Assembly (NCBI GenBank): GCA_947475995.1
Contig: CANJNI010000002.1
Coordinates: 153,099 to 217,098 of the forward strand
DNA: 64,000 nucleotides
Reading direction: 5' to 3'
Source of the DNA: Beijerinckiaceae bacterium
Lineage (GTDB): Bacteria; Pseudomonadota; Alphaproteobacteria; Rhizobiales; Beijerinckiaceae
Both the position numbers and the translations under genes were made by a program. This document shows positions 27,384-36,485 of the stretch, in pieces (position 1 is the first letter of the stretch; every line of letters starts with the position of its first letter). The notes beneath the pieces are model-generated. The model did not search any database. It saw nothing but the letters and a program-made list of their open reading frames with translations, and was not told the origin of the DNA.

Positions 27384-28802
27384 ATGACGGACGTGATGCC
27401 AGACAGAGCCGCAGGCGACGAGCCGCAGAAGGTGTTCGTCAAGTCCTATGGCTGCCAGATGAACGTATACGACTCGGCTCGAATGGTGGACAGCCTGGCG
27501 GGTGCGGGCTTTTCGGAGACCGCCGTCATCGAGGACGCAGATCTCGTTATTTTGAACACCTGCCATATCCGCGAAAAAGCATCAGAAAAAATCTTTTCCG
27601 AACTGGGCAAGATAAAACTGCTGAAACAGGATCGGCTTGCATCGGGAAAGAACACGACCATCGCGGTCGCTGGTTGCGTGGCGCAGGCAGAAGGCGGCGA
27701 AATCCTTCGCAGGCAGAAGGCCGTCGATCTGGTGGTCGGACCACAAAACTATCACCGGTTACCGGATCTGGTTGCCCGCGCGAGAGCGACGCCGCACATC
27801 GTCGACACCGAATTCCCGGCCGAACAGAAGTTCGATTTTCTTCCTCATGCGAGCGCGCAAGTTACCCGCGCGCGCGGCGTGTCGGCTTTCGTGACCATCC
27901 AGGAAGGATGCGACAAGTTCTGCTCGTTTTGCGTCGTGCCCTATACGCGAGGCGCCGAAACCTCCCGGACGCCGCAACAGATCCTGGAAGAGATTTCAAT
28001 CCTCGCGCGGGCGGGCGTTCGTGAGGTAACCTTGCTTGGCCAGAATGTGAACGCTTATCATGGCGAAAACCCTGATGGGTCCGTGGTGAGTCTCGCCGGT
28101 TTGGCGAACATGGTGGCCAAGATCCCCGGCATCTGCAGAATCCGCTATACCACCAGTCATCCCAATGACATGGCTGACGACTTGTTGGAGGCGCACGCGA
28201 CCCAAAAGGCCTTGATGCCGTTCCTCCATCTGCCTGTTCAATCCGGGTCGGATCGTATCCTTTCAGCCATGAACCGCAGGCATACCGCCCGTGCCTACAT
28301 CGAACTGATCCGGCGAGTTCGGGCGTCGCGGCCGGACATCGCATTGTCTTCGGATTTCATTGTGGGGTTCCCCGGCGAAACGGAAGAAGACTTTCTGGAG
28401 ACGCTCAAGCTGATTGAGTATGTCGGATACGCGAGCACATTTTCGTTCAAATATTCGCCAAGACCCGGGACTCCGGGCGCAGATCTGACGGATCAGGTTC
28501 CCGAGGACGTGAAACAGGACAGGCTGCGCAAGTTGCAGGATCTCGTGGAGCGCCAGCGCGCCCAGTTCAATCAGGCGATGCTGGGCCGCCGAATTTCGAT
28601 ACTGCTGGAAAAAGCCGGACGCCTTGCGGGTCAGATTGTCGGAAAGACCCCCTATCTCCAGACGGTGCAGGTGAATGCCGACTCGAGTATGATAGGAGAA
28701 GTGGTCGACGTTATAATCTCCAGAGTTGGAACGAATTCGCTCTTTGGAGAGATGATCCGGACAGGCGACAATGCAGGAGCGAGACGGCTTGAAAACGTCT
28801 GA
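27384..28802 (+). CDS. miaB: tRNA-2-methylthio-N6-dimethylallyladenosine synthase MiaB
   Basis: A 472-aa radical-SAM methylthiotransferase from ATG 27384; an in-frame ATG four codons later is possible, and 115 bp separate it from rimI. The N-terminal domain has cluster cysteines in [16 protein letters not shown] and AGCVAQAEG. The radical-SAM CxxxCxxC is [17 protein letters not shown] domain closes the protein. It converts i6A37 to ms2i6A37 in tRNA and needs two 4Fe-4S clusters. Its end overlaps phoH by 32 bp. Confidence 0.95.
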   Translation: MTDVMPDRAAGDEPQKVFVKSYGCQMNVYDSARMVDSLAGAGFSETAVIEDADLVILNTCHIREKASEKIFSELGKIKLLKQDRLASGKNTTIAVAGCVAQAEGGEILRRQKAVDLVVGPQNYHRLPDLVARARATPHIVDTEFPAEQKFDFLPHASAQVTRARGVSAFVTIQEGCDKFCSFCVVPYTRGAETSRTPQQILEEISILARAGVREVTLLGQNVNAYHGENPDGSVVSLAGLANMVAKIPGICRIRYTTSHPNDMADDLLEAHATQKALMPFLHLPVQSGSDRILSAMNRRHTARAYIELIRRVRASRPDIALSSDFIVGFPGETEEDFLETLKLIEYVGYASTFSFKYSPRPGTPGADLTDQVPEDVKQDRLRKLQDLVERQRAQFNQAMLGRRISILLEKAGRLAGQIVGKTPYLQTVQVNADSSMIGEVVDVIISRVGTNSLFGEMIRTGDNAGARRLENV

Positions 28803-29838
28803 CCGGAATGACCGTTCGACTGAAAGGCCGGCAGGTCGCGGACCTTTTGGAGCACCGGTTGCCGCGGACTCGGAAGTCACGATTGCCTTCGAGGACAATC
28901 GACTGGCTTCCCTTGTGTTCGGTCAATACGACCAGAATCTCGCGAAGATAGAGCGCAGGCTTGGTGTGTCGGCGCACGCGAACGGAAATCACATTACGCT
29001 GCGAGGCCCTGCCGATTCCTGCGAAAACGCCCGGCGTGTCCTCGAAAATCTCTACGCTCGCGTGAAGCTTGGACAGGCTGTCACCTTGGGTGATGTCGAT
29101 GGCGCCATTCAGGAAGGCGCACTGCAGGGTTCTCTTTTCCCCGGAGAAGCCGAAGCCGGCCGGCAGGCCTTTGAGCAACTGGTGACGCGCAAGCGCGGCG
29201 CTGTCAGAGCCCGCAACGCAGCGCAGGACCAATATCTAAAATTGCTCAAGAAGCACGAACTTGTATTCGCGGAAGGGCCCGCCGGAACCGGCAAGACCTG
29301 GCTGGCCGTTGGACATGCAGTTTCGCTGCTCGAAAAGGGCGTGGTGGAGCGGCTTATTCTTTCGCGTCCCGCCGTCGAGGCCGGCGAGCGACTGGGTTTC
29401 TTGCCGGGCGACATGAAAGACAAGGTCGACCCTTACTTGCGACCGATCTATGACGCCCTGCACGATTTCATGGAAGGACGAATTGTCGAAAGAGGCATGC
29501 AGACCGGCATGATCGAAGTGGCGCCGCTTGCCTTCATGCGCGGTCGCACCTTGACTAATTCCTGCATTCTGCTCGATGAGGCGCAAAATGCGACTTCGAT
29601 GCAGATGAAGATGTTTCTGACGCGGCTTGGCGAAAACTCGCGAATGATCATTACGGGCGATCCCACCCAGACAGATCTGCCGCCTGGCCAGAAATCAGGA
29701 TTGGCCGAAGCAATCGGCCTCCTATCAGGACTCGAGGGGATCGGTCACGTGGTCTTTCGTGAAGGCGACGTTGTTCGACACGATTTGGTGCGACGCATCG
29801 TGGGCGCCTACGAGGCGGCTGCACGCCGCTCTCCCTGA
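28771..29838 (+). CDS. PhoH-family ATPase (YbeZ-like)
   Basis: A 355-aa PhoH-like ATPase. A KH-like N-terminal region (about 30-110) precedes the P-loop domain, with Walker [12 protein letters not shown] and Walker [10 protein letters not shown]; the GDPTQTDLP segment is also typical. The family is linked to ribosome maturation and RNA turnover with YbeY. ATG 28771 lies inside the end of miaB, and ybeY follows 9 bp after, reproducing the miaB-ybeZ-ybeY-corC-lnt order of many proteobacteria. Confidence 0.93.
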   Translation: MQERDGLKTSDRNDRSTERPAGRGPFGAPVAADSEVTIAFEDNRLASLVFGQYDQNLAKIERRLGVSAHANGNHITLRGPADSCENARRVLENLYARVKLGQAVTLGDVDGAIQEGALQGSLFPGEAEAGRQAFEQLVTRKRGAVRARNAAQDQYLKLLKKHELVFAEGPAGTGKTWLAVGHAVSLLEKGVVERLILSRPAVEAGERLGFLPGDMKDKVDPYLRPIYDALHDFMEGRIVERGMQTGMIEVAPLAFMRGRTLTNSCILLDEAQNATSMQMKMFLTRLGENSRMIITGDPTQTDLPPGQKSGLAEAIGLLSGLEGIGHVVFREGDVVRHDLVRRIVGAYEAAARRSP

Positions 29839-29847
29839 GGACCTGAC

Positions 29848-30345
29848 GTGCTGATCGACGTTGATATCATCGACGAAACCGAAAGCTGGACGGGGTTGCC
29901 CGAACGCGCGGAAGTCATTTCAATCGCAATCAGGAATGTTGAAGCGGAATGTTTTTCCGACGGCGGCGCGCCATCTTCGGTGTCGGTGCTGCTTTGCGAC
30001 GACGCGAAGATCCGGCAGCTCAACAGGGATTTTCGGAACATCGACAAGGCCACTAACGTCCTGTCTTTTCCGTCAGCAGCTTCGCCCGGTTTCCCAAAGC
30101 ATCTGGGCGATCTGGCGATAGCATTTGAAACCGTCCAGTTCGAGGCGCGCGCTGAAGCGAAATCCTTGAAAGATCATACGGCCCACATGGTTGTACACGG
30201 AATGTTGCATTTGCTTGGATACGACCACGAGAACTCTGTCGACGCGGATCGCATGGAGCAGCTGGAGGTGCGAATCCTCGCGCGTTTCGGCGTTGCAGAT
30301 CCTTACAGCGACACGATCCCGATTATGTCGTCGAAGTCCAAATGA
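29848..30345 (+). CDS. ybeY: Endoribonuclease/rRNA maturation factor YbeY
   Basis: A 165-aa UPF0054 metalloprotein from GTG 29848. The zinc-binding H-x3-H-x5-H is HGMLHLLGYDH (about residues 117-127), and the TNVLSFP motif lies upstream near residue 69. YbeY acts in 16S rRNA 3' maturation and 70S quality control. It follows phoH by 9 bp and overlaps the next gene by 4 bp (ATGA). Confidence 0.95.
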   Translation: MLIDVDIIDETESWTGLPERAEVISIAIRNVEAECFSDGGAPSSVSVLLCDDAKIRQLNRDFRNIDKATNVLSFPSAASPGFPKHLGDLAIAFETVQFEARAEAKSLKDHTAHMVVHGMLHLLGYDHENSVDADRMEQLEVRILARFGVADPYSDTIPIMSSKSK

Positions 30346-31370
30346 GCGATCAGAGATCATCGTCCGGCTCCGACAGCCGGAATGAAAAAAACCTCATGGG
30401 CCGAATCAAGGCTCTGTTCGGACTGAGCGAAGCGTCGGTGCGAGAGGATCTGGAAGAGGTTCTGGAGGAGTCGGACGCAGACGCCGAGCTTTCTCCTCAT
30501 GAGCGGTCGATGCTCAAGAATGTGCTCAACCTCCATGAGGTGCGGGTCCGGGATATCATGATCCCCAGAGCGGACATCATCGGTGTTTCGCTTGAAGCGG
30601 ATCTCGGAGAAGTTCTGGCGATCTTCCGCGCAGCAGAGCATTCAAGGCTGCCGGTTTATAACGAGACACTCGACGACCCTCGCGGCATGATTCACATCCG
30701 TGATTTTGTCGATCACATCGCCAAAGTTGCGCAAACTCCGGAGACGGGCAAAGTGTCTGTTTCGGACGATGCGGATGAATCCGTTGCCCGGAAGGCAGCG
30801 CGCCCGCGCTTTGGTCGTGTTGATTTTTCTGCCGCTCTTTCATCAGCGAAGATTGTTCGACCTGTGCTGTTCGTTCCCGGCTCCATGCCGGCTCTCGATC
30901 TGCTGGTAAAGATGCAATCGTCCCGGACTCATATGGCGCTTGTCATCGACGAATACGGGGGTACGGACGGACTCGTGTCGCTCGAGGACATCGTCGAGGT
31001 CGTGGTCGGCGACATCGAGGATGAGCACGATGAGGCGGAGCCGCCACCCATGGAAGCATCCGGGGACGGATCCTTCGTGGTCGACGCGCGCGCTCCTCTG
31101 GGAGAAGTTGAAGCCGCTCTCGGTCAGAGCTTCGCGGATCTGATCGAAAGCGACGAGATCGAAACCATTGGCGGGCTGGTTGCAACTCTGGCCGGCAGGG
31201 TCCCGGCTCGCGGCGAAATCATCCCGATCGGCGAGACGCTTGAAGCCGAGATTTTGGATGCCGACCCAAGAAAGCTGAAGCGTCTGCGGTTGCGCCGCAA
31301 GCGGTTGCCGGCGGCAAGCACATCCGAGATTTCCAAATCTGCTGGCTCGTCGTCGGCTGAACCTGCATAA
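30342..31370 (+). CDS. CorC/HlyC-type CBS-domain protein
   Basis: A 342-aa protein without the N-terminal DUF21 membrane domain. It has two CBS motifs (VRVRDIMIPRADIIGVS near residue 67 and the DLLVKMQSSRTHMALVIDEY part), a longer inter-CBS linker rich in Asp, Ser and Ala, and a C-terminal CorC_HlyC transporter-associated domain (about 240-320). CorC relatives are implicated in Mg2+/Co2+ homeostasis; the exact role is not settled. It overlaps ybeY by 4 bp and is 36 bp from lnt. Confidence 0.9.
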   Translation: MSDQRSSSGSDSRNEKNLMGRIKALFGLSEASVREDLEEVLEESDADAELSPHERSMLKNVLNLHEVRVRDIMIPRADIIGVSLEADLGEVLAIFRAAEHSRLPVYNETLDDPRGMIHIRDFVDHIAKVAQTPETGKVSVSDDADESVARKAARPRFGRVDFSAALSSAKIVRPVLFVPGSMPALDLLVKMQSSRTHMALVIDEYGGTDGLVSLEDIVEVVVGDIEDEHDEAEPPPMEASGDGSFVVDARAPLGEVEAALGQSFADLIESDEIETIGGLVATLAGRVPARGEIIPIGETLEAEILDADPRKLKRLRLRRKRLPAASTSEISKSAGSSSAEPA

Positions 31371-31406
31371 CCGACAGCAGACTGATTCGAGCCGGATTCA
31401 TATTCG

Positions 31407-33044
31407 ATGCTGATTGCGCTCGCGCAGGCGGTTGTTCTTTCGTGGGGCTGGAAGCGGCGCGCTATCGCATTCGCCGCGGGCGCAATTGGAGCCTTGGCGC
31501 TCGCGCCAATCGACTTTGCTCCTGCGATGGCCGTGCCACTTTCCATCGCAGTCTGGTTGATCGACGGGTGCATCGGGCAGCCGAGTCAGAACAGCGGGAG
31601 GCGGTCGGGATTTTTTGCCGGTGTGCTGGACGCCGGCGTTGCTGGCTGGTGGCTGGGCTTCGGTTACTTCGTGGCCGGCCTCTGGTGGCTCGGCGCCGCA
31701 TTTCTGGTCGAAGCCGATCAGTTCGCTTGGGCTCTTCCGCTGGGTGTGCTTGGTCTGCCCGCTCTGCTGGCGTTCTTTTTCGCATTCGGGTTCATGCTCG
31801 CGCGAATCCTGTGGTCCCCCGGACCTTTTCGGATATTCGCGCTCGTTGCCGGACTTGGTTTGGCCGAATGGCTCAGGGGAAACCTGCTGTCGGGCTTTCC
31901 ATGGAACGCCATCGGCATGGCGCTGGGTGGAAACGACGTCACCGTCCAGGCTGCAAGCCTGATGGGTCTGTATGGCCTGACTCTTTTCTGCATCGCGATT
32001 TTCGCCGCACCGGCGACCGTGGTCGACGTGAGGGTCTCTCGCTCCAGTCCGTCGACATTCCGGGCCTTTGGTATTGCCGTAGCGGCTTTGGCCATACTGG
32101 TCGGTTTCGGGGCAATTCGGCTCTGGCGCGCCGAAGCCACCTTCGATTCGTCAGTGAAACTGCGAATTGTGCAGCCCAATCTTCCACAGGACGACAAATT
32201 TCGGCCCGAGCGTCGCGACCAGATCCTGTCTCATTATCTGTCGCTCTCCGACCGCGCGACCTCTCCGACCATAAGCGGTCTCGCGGACGTGACGCATGTC
32301 GTCTGGCCCGAATCTCCTTTCCCGTTCATTCTCGGCCGCGATCCGGAGGCGGTTCGGCGCATTGCGGGCGCGCTGCCGGTCGGCGCAACATTGATCACCG
32401 GCGCGGCTCGGCAAATTCAGTCAGGCGTCGGTTCATCACGGAGCCAATTCTTCAACTCGATCCAGCTGTTGAGTTCGGATGGCTTGTTGAGCGAGTCCTA
32501 TGACAAGATGCATCTTGTGCCCTTCGGTGAGTATCTGCCGCTGGCGCGATTGTTCGAGAAGGTTGGACTTCGTCAGTTTGTGCACATACCCGGTGGTTTC
32601 GACGCGGGCGCTGGTCCCAGGACGCTGATGGTTCCAGGTCTCAAGCCTGCAATTCCCCTGATCTGCTACGAGGCGATCTTTCCGGAAATTTTCTCTCCGG
32701 CCGACGTTCGCGCTGGCTGGATCCTGAACGTCACCAACGACGGATGGTTCGGAATTACGTCCGGTCCCTACCAGCATCTCGCTCAAGCGCGGATGAGATC
32801 GGTCGAGCAAGGATTGCCGATGATACGGGCGGCGAACACCGGGATCTCGGCTGTCATTGACCCTTACGGACGCATAACCTCGCGTCTTGGGCTTGGAGTC
32901 GAAGGAGTTCTGGACAGCGCGATGCCGAATGCCCTTGATAAGCCGCCTCCGGTCACCAGCGCTCCGCTGCTCATCCCTGTCGGGCTCTGGGCGCTGTCTC
33001 TGCTTCTTGCCCTGTTGGGTCGATACAACCGTTACAACTTTTAA
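31407..33044 (+). CDS. lnt: Apolipoprotein N-acyltransferase
   Basis: A 545-aa integral membrane enzyme that adds the third acyl chain to lipoproteins. About six to eight hydrophobic segments fill the first 220 residues. The nitrilase-like periplasmic domain carries the catalytic triad Glu (WPESPFPF), Lys (YDKMHLVPFGEY) and Cys (LICYEAIFPE). A last helix lies near residue 525. The orthologue in Sinorhizobium medicae is the acid-tolerance gene actA. LptE at the left end is a natural substrate. Confidence 0.95.
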   Translation: MLIALAQAVVLSWGWKRRAIAFAAGAIGALALAPIDFAPAMAVPLSIAVWLIDGCIGQPSQNSGRRSGFFAGVLDAGVAGWWLGFGYFVAGLWWLGAAFLVEADQFAWALPLGVLGLPALLAFFFAFGFMLARILWSPGPFRIFALVAGLGLAEWLRGNLLSGFPWNAIGMALGGNDVTVQAASLMGLYGLTLFCIAIFAAPATVVDVRVSRSSPSTFRAFGIAVAALAILVGFGAIRLWRAEATFDSSVKLRIVQPNLPQDDKFRPERRDQILSHYLSLSDRATSPTISGLADVTHVVWPESPFPFILGRDPEAVRRIAGALPVGATLITGAARQIQSGVGSSRSQFFNSIQLLSSDGLLSESYDKMHLVPFGEYLPLARLFEKVGLRQFVHIPGGFDAGAGPRTLMVPGLKPAIPLICYEAIFPEIFSPADVRAGWILNVTNDGWFGITSGPYQHLAQARMRSVEQGLPMIRAANTGISAVIDPYGRITSRLGLGVEGVLDSAMPNALDKPPPVTSAPLLIPVGLWALSLLLALLGRYNRYNF

Positions 33045-33115
33045 GCTACATCATCTTGCCTTTTCAACCGAAGGTGATAGCTTCACCGAAAGGATCGCCA
33101 GTTGGGGGCGCAGCC

Positions 33116-33568
33116 ATGGGCAAGAATCCAAACTTGATTGATCAGTACGTGGGGAGTCGCGTCAAGGCGCGACGGAACTCTCTACGCTTCAGCCAAAGTA
33201 AACTTGCTTCTGCGGTTGATATCAGTTTTCAGCAGATACAGAAATATGAGAAGGGGACCAATCGCATTGGAGCCAGTCGGCTGCAGGCCATTGCGAAATT
33301 CCTTCAGACGACGCCATCCTACTTCTTCGAGGGCGCGCCTGTACCAGACCATACGATTGAAGTTGGCTTTGCAGAGGGAAAAGACAGTCAGAATGCGACG
33401 GATTTTCTCGCCACAACCGAAGGGCGTGTGCTGGTTGAATCGTTCTGCATGATTTCGGACTCAAATGTCCGGAAGAGATTGCTCGATCTTATGACTGCTC
33501 TTGCCCAGGCGATTGCTCAAAGCCAATCATCCGGGGCGTCCGACGAAAAGTCTCCGGACGCCCGATAG
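33116..33568 (+). CDS. XRE-family regulator, PhrR/PraR-like
   Basis: A 150-aa regulator from ATG 33116. The helix-turn-helix (residues 12-66) has SQSKLASAVDISFQQIQKYE, followed by KGTNRIGASRLQAIAKFL, a sequence style shared with PhrR of Sinorhizobium medicae (low-pH induced) and PraR of Azorhizobium. The location between lnt and metK is the conserved one for that family. The C-terminal part (about 85-150) is helical. The targets here are unknown; CGAACG repeats just downstream may be a binding site. Confidence 0.87.
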   Translation: MGKNPNLIDQYVGSRVKARRNSLRFSQSKLASAVDISFQQIQKYEKGTNRIGASRLQAIAKFLQTTPSYFFEGAPVPDHTIEVGFAEGKDSQNATDFLATTEGRVLVESFCMISDSNVRKRLLDLMTALAQAIAQSQSSGASDEKSPDAR

Positions 33569-33709
33569 CGTTCGATTTAACGAACGAAACGCCCCCAAAT
33601 CGCTTGACGAAACGAACGGCCTCTGTAAAACAGGCGCGCCTTGCGCCTAGGCTTCAGGCTGGCCGATCCACTGTGTTTCTGGCTCGCCAAACCAACCGGA
33701 GAAGTTTCC
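33569..33709 (+). promoter_or_regulatory. metK promoter/leader region with CGAACG repeats
   Basis: CGTTCG (33569-33574) and CGAACG (33581-33586) form an inverted repeat with a 6-nt spacer directly after the phrR stop, and a third CGAACG copy is at 33613-33618. A possible promoter, TTGACG (33604-33609), N16, TAAAAC (33626-33631), lies between the repeats. Just after it, AGGCGC (33632-33637) and GCGCCT (33643-33648) can form a small hairpin. I see no match to a known SAM riboswitch class. Confidence 0.4.
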
Positions 33710-34897
33710 GTGGCCCGTAAAAGTTACCTGTTCACCAGCGAATCCGTTTCCGAAGGTCATCCGGACAAGGTTTGCGACCGCATTTCCGACGAAGTCGTGG
33801 ATCTGTTCTTCCGCGAAGGCGCCAAGGCGGGCATCGACCCCTACCAGATCCGCGTCGCTTGCGAGACGCTTGCCACCACCAATCGCGTAGTGATCGCCGG
33901 CGAAGTTCGTGGTCCGAAGATCACCGAAGACACGATCATCCATGCGGCCCGCAAGGCCATCAAGGACATCGGCTACGAGCAGGACGGTTTCCATCACCAG
34001 AATGCCAAGATCGAGGTTTTGCTGCACGCCCAGTCCGCCGACATCGCCCAGGGCGTCGATGCGTCGAGCAACAAGGATGAAGGCGCAGGCGACCAGGGCA
34101 TCATGTTCGGCTACGCCTGCCGCGAGACGCCCGAGCTGATGCCGGCCCCGATTTATTATGCACACAAGATTCTGCGCCTGATCTCCGAGGCCCGTCACGC
34201 GGGCGTTGAAAAGGTTCTCGGACCCGACGCCAAGAGCCAGGTGACGGTACGCTACGAGGACGGAAAGCCGGTTGGCGTCACGCAGATCGTGGTTTCCCAC
34301 CAGCATATCGTGGAGGATATTTCGTCCTCGCAGATCCGGGAGATCGTCGAGCCTTATGTCCGCAAGGCGCTTCCTGCTGACTGGATCAGCAAGGAAACGG
34401 TCTGGCACATTAACCCGACCGGCAAGTTCTACATTGGCGGACCTGATGGCGACTGTGGTTTGACGGGTCGAAAGATCATCGTCGACACCTACGGCGGCGC
34501 GGCTCCGCATGGCGGTGGCGCCTTCTCCGGCAAGGACCCGACCAAGGTGGATCGTTCCGCCGCCTATGCGGCCCGCTATCTCGCAAAGAACGTTGTCGCA
34601 GCCGGTCTGGCGGATCGCTGCACGCTGCAGCTCTCATATGCCATCGGAGTCGCCCAGCCGCTGTCGATCTATGCCGACCTCCATGATACCGGCAAGGTCG
34701 ATACCGACAAGCTCGAGAAGGTTCTGATCGATATCATGAGCCTGTCGCCGCGCGGCATCCGCGAGCATCTCCAGCTCAACAAGCCGATCTATGCCCGCAC
34801 GTCGGCTTTCGGTCATTTCGGCCGTGCGCCGGACGCCGAGGGCGGCTTCTCGTGGGAAAAGACGGACCTCGTCGAAAAGCTCAAGGCTCAGTTCTGA
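33710..34897 (+). CDS. metK: S-adenosylmethionine synthetase
   Basis: A 395-aa MetK from GTG 33710, with GGAGAAG upstream; the frame is open 69 bp further but homologues begin [23 protein letters not shown]- and methionine-site motifs are GHPDK, the [14 protein letters not shown] hexapeptide region and [19 protein letters not shown]. It makes SAM from methionine and ATP. The next gene, trmB, uses SAM and begins 36 bp later, with an intrinsic terminator inside its first codons. Confidence 0.97.
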   Translation: MARKSYLFTSESVSEGHPDKVCDRISDEVVDLFFREGAKAGIDPYQIRVACETLATTNRVVIAGEVRGPKITEDTIIHAARKAIKDIGYEQDGFHHQNAKIEVLLHAQSADIAQGVDASSNKDEGAGDQGIMFGYACRETPELMPAPIYYAHKILRLISEARHAGVEKVLGPDAKSQVTVRYEDGKPVGVTQIVVSHQHIVEDISSSQIREIVEPYVRKALPADWISKETVWHINPTGKFYIGGPDGDCGLTGRKIIVDTYGGAAPHGGGAFSGKDPTKVDRSAAYAARYLAKNVVAAGLADRCTLQLSYAIGVAQPLSIYADLHDTGKVDTDKLEKVLIDIMSLSPRGIREHLQLNKPIYARTSAFGHFGRAPDAEGGFSWEKTDLVEKLKAQF

Positions 34898-34933
34898 GTT
34901 TGCCGGCTTGATCGCCAGACAGGTTAGTGCGGA

Positions 34934-35647
34934 ATGAACGATCCGCGCACGAAGATGCGAGAAGCCGACGCCCGGGGGGCGTCGGCTTTTTTCGGCCGCC
35001 GGAAGGGGAAGCAGTTGCGGTCCCGTCAGGCTGGCCTGATGCAGGACTTTCTGCCGCGCCAGGCGGTCGATGTAACCATCGCAGGCCAGAATCCAGCGCA
35101 GCTGTTCAATCCCCCCGCCTCCCAAGTGCAGATCGAAATCGGCTTTGGCGGCGCAGAACACCTGATCGCGCAGGCTGCAAGCAATCCCGACATTGGCTTC
35201 ATCGGCTGCGAAGCCTTCGTCAACGGTATCGCCAAGGCTTTGGCGCGCATCGAAGAACGCGAAATTGAAAACATCCGTATCTTTCCGGCCGACGCGATGG
35301 AATTGCTGCGGGTCTTGCCGGAGTCCTCGATTTCAAAGCTCTTCCTGCTCTATCCCGATCCTTGGCCGAAGCCTCGCCAGCGAAAGCGGCGCATTGTTTC
35401 AAAAAACTTTCTCGATCTCGCGGCGCATGTCCTGAAGCCCGGCGCCCAGTTCCGCTTCGCCACCGACATTGACGATTACGCAGCCTGGACTTTGGCGCGG
35501 ATCATGGAGCACCGCGAATTCGTCTGGTCGCCCGTGACATCAGATGACTGGACGAGGCCGTGGCAAGACTGGACATGCACCCGCTATGAGGCAAAGGCTT
35601 TGCGTGAAGGCCGCGTACCTGCGTACTTCACGTTCCTGCGTCGGTAA
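34934..35647 (+). CDS. trmB: tRNA (guanine-N7-)-methyltransferase
   Basis: A 237-aa SAM-dependent methyltransferase that makes m7G46 in tRNAs. Family features are FFGRRKGKQLR at residues 19-29, the IEIGFGGAEHL SAM motif near residue 68, the LLYPDPWPKPRQRKRR segment, and the C-terminal TRYEAKALREGR segment. The start ATG 34934 agrees with homologues. Codons 11-20 coincide with a strong terminator hairpin (34964-34986, followed by six T), so transcripts from metK should often end inside trmB unless antitermination or coupling occurs. Confidence 0.94.
   Translation: MNDPRTKMREADARGASAFFGRRKGKQLRSRQAGLMQDFLPRQAVDVTIAGQNPAQLFNPPASQVQIEIGFGGAEHLIAQAASNPDIGFIGCEAFVNGIAKALARIEEREIENIRIFPADAMELLRVLPESSISKLFLLYPDPWPKPRQRKRRIVSKNFLDLAAHVLKPGAQFRFATDIDDYAAWTLARIMEHREFVWSPVTSDDWTRPWQDWTCTRYEAKALREGRVPAYFTFLRR
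34964..34992 (+). terminator. Intrinsic terminator embedded in the trmB 5' coding region
   Basis: GCCGACGCCC (34964-34973) and GGGCGTCGGC (34977-34986) make a perfect 10-bp GC-rich stem with a GGG loop, followed at once by six T (34987-34992). Two A residues before the stem can extend pairing into the T tract. It lies 67 bp downstream of the metK stop and 30 bp into trmB. Confidence 0.85.
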
Positions 35648-35656
35648 TAAAGTCTG

Positions 35657-36436
35657 TCATTCCCTGTCGTCGTCTGCGCCGTAGCGATGCAGATTGACGC
35701 CATTCGCTTGCAGCCAGGTTTCCGCTCGCTGTGTTTCCGGAGCGAGCTTTTTCGCTAGCGCCCAGAAACGCGGCGAATGGTTCATATGCTTCAGGTGCGC
35801 AACTTCATGGGCGGCCAGATAGTCCAGCACAAAGGCTGGAGCGAAAATCAGGCGCCACGAAAAGTTGAGTGAGCCCGTCGCCGAACAGGAACCCCAGCGA
35901 CTCGTGGTGTCGCGGACAGTGACCTTGCGCGCAGCGACTCCAAGCGCGCTGCAATGGTGTTTCACGGCAGTTTCGAGATCGCGCCGCGCTTCGCGCTTCA
36001 GAAAGTCCGTAACGCGGCGGTGGATGTGCGGCTCTTCGCCCGCCACGATGAGGGCCTGAATCTCCGTAAACCAGCCCTCTTGAACGGTTTCGATCCAGAC
36101 TGTCCCGCGGGACTGCGGTCGGTGAACGATGAGATGTTCGATGCCTCGGAACGGAATACGTGATCCGGGCGCGAATGGCACGGGCTTCGGAAGCCGCGCG
36201 AGCCGTGCGCCGATCCATGCCGCGTGACGTTCCGCAAAGTCTTTCGCGGAGGCCACCGAACTGCGCTTAGGCATTGTGAGAATGACGTCGCGAGTCGCCG
36301 AGCGGACGCGCAATGTGTAGCGCCGAGCGCCGGTCACCCGCTTGAGCGCGACGCGAAATTGATCGCCTGCATGTGAGATGTCGAGATGCGTCACTCCGGG
36401 CCGCTCCGGAATGTCGCGACGAAGAATGCGAATCAT
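35657..36436 (-). CDS. YgjP/SprT-like zinc metallopeptidase (M48-related, DUF45)
   Basis: A 259-aa protein. The YgjP-like domain covers most of it. The zincin motif HEVAHLKHMNHSPRFW (HExxH plus the third-ligand region) lies near residue 211, preceded by TTSRWGSCSATGSLNFSWRL, the family's most conserved segment. Members are predicted metal-dependent hydrolases of unknown substrate. It converges on trmB (9-bp gap), and 49 bp separate its start from the phaZ stop upstream. Confidence 0.9.
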   Translation of the reverse strand: MIRILRRDIPERPGVTHLDISHAGDQFRVALKRVTGARRYTLRVRSATRDVILTMPKRSSVASAKDFAERHAAWIGARLARLPKPVPFAPGSRIPFRGIEHLIVHRPQSRGTVWIETVQEGWFTEIQALIVAGEEPHIHRRVTDFLKREARRDLETAVKHHCSALGVAARKVTVRDTTSRWGSCSATGSLNFSWRLIFAPAFVLDYLAAHEVAHLKHMNHSPRFWALAKKLAPETQRAETWLQANGVNLHRYGADDDRE

Positions 36437-36485
36437 TCAAGCAGAATAACTCAGGGGGCCATCGGCAAGCCAGAGTCGGATTGCT

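Noticed and set aside
33632..33709. A SAM riboswitch in the metK leader
   Set aside because: Only a 6-bp hairpin is visible; I do not see the conserved core of SAM-I, SAM-II or SAM/SAH aptamers.
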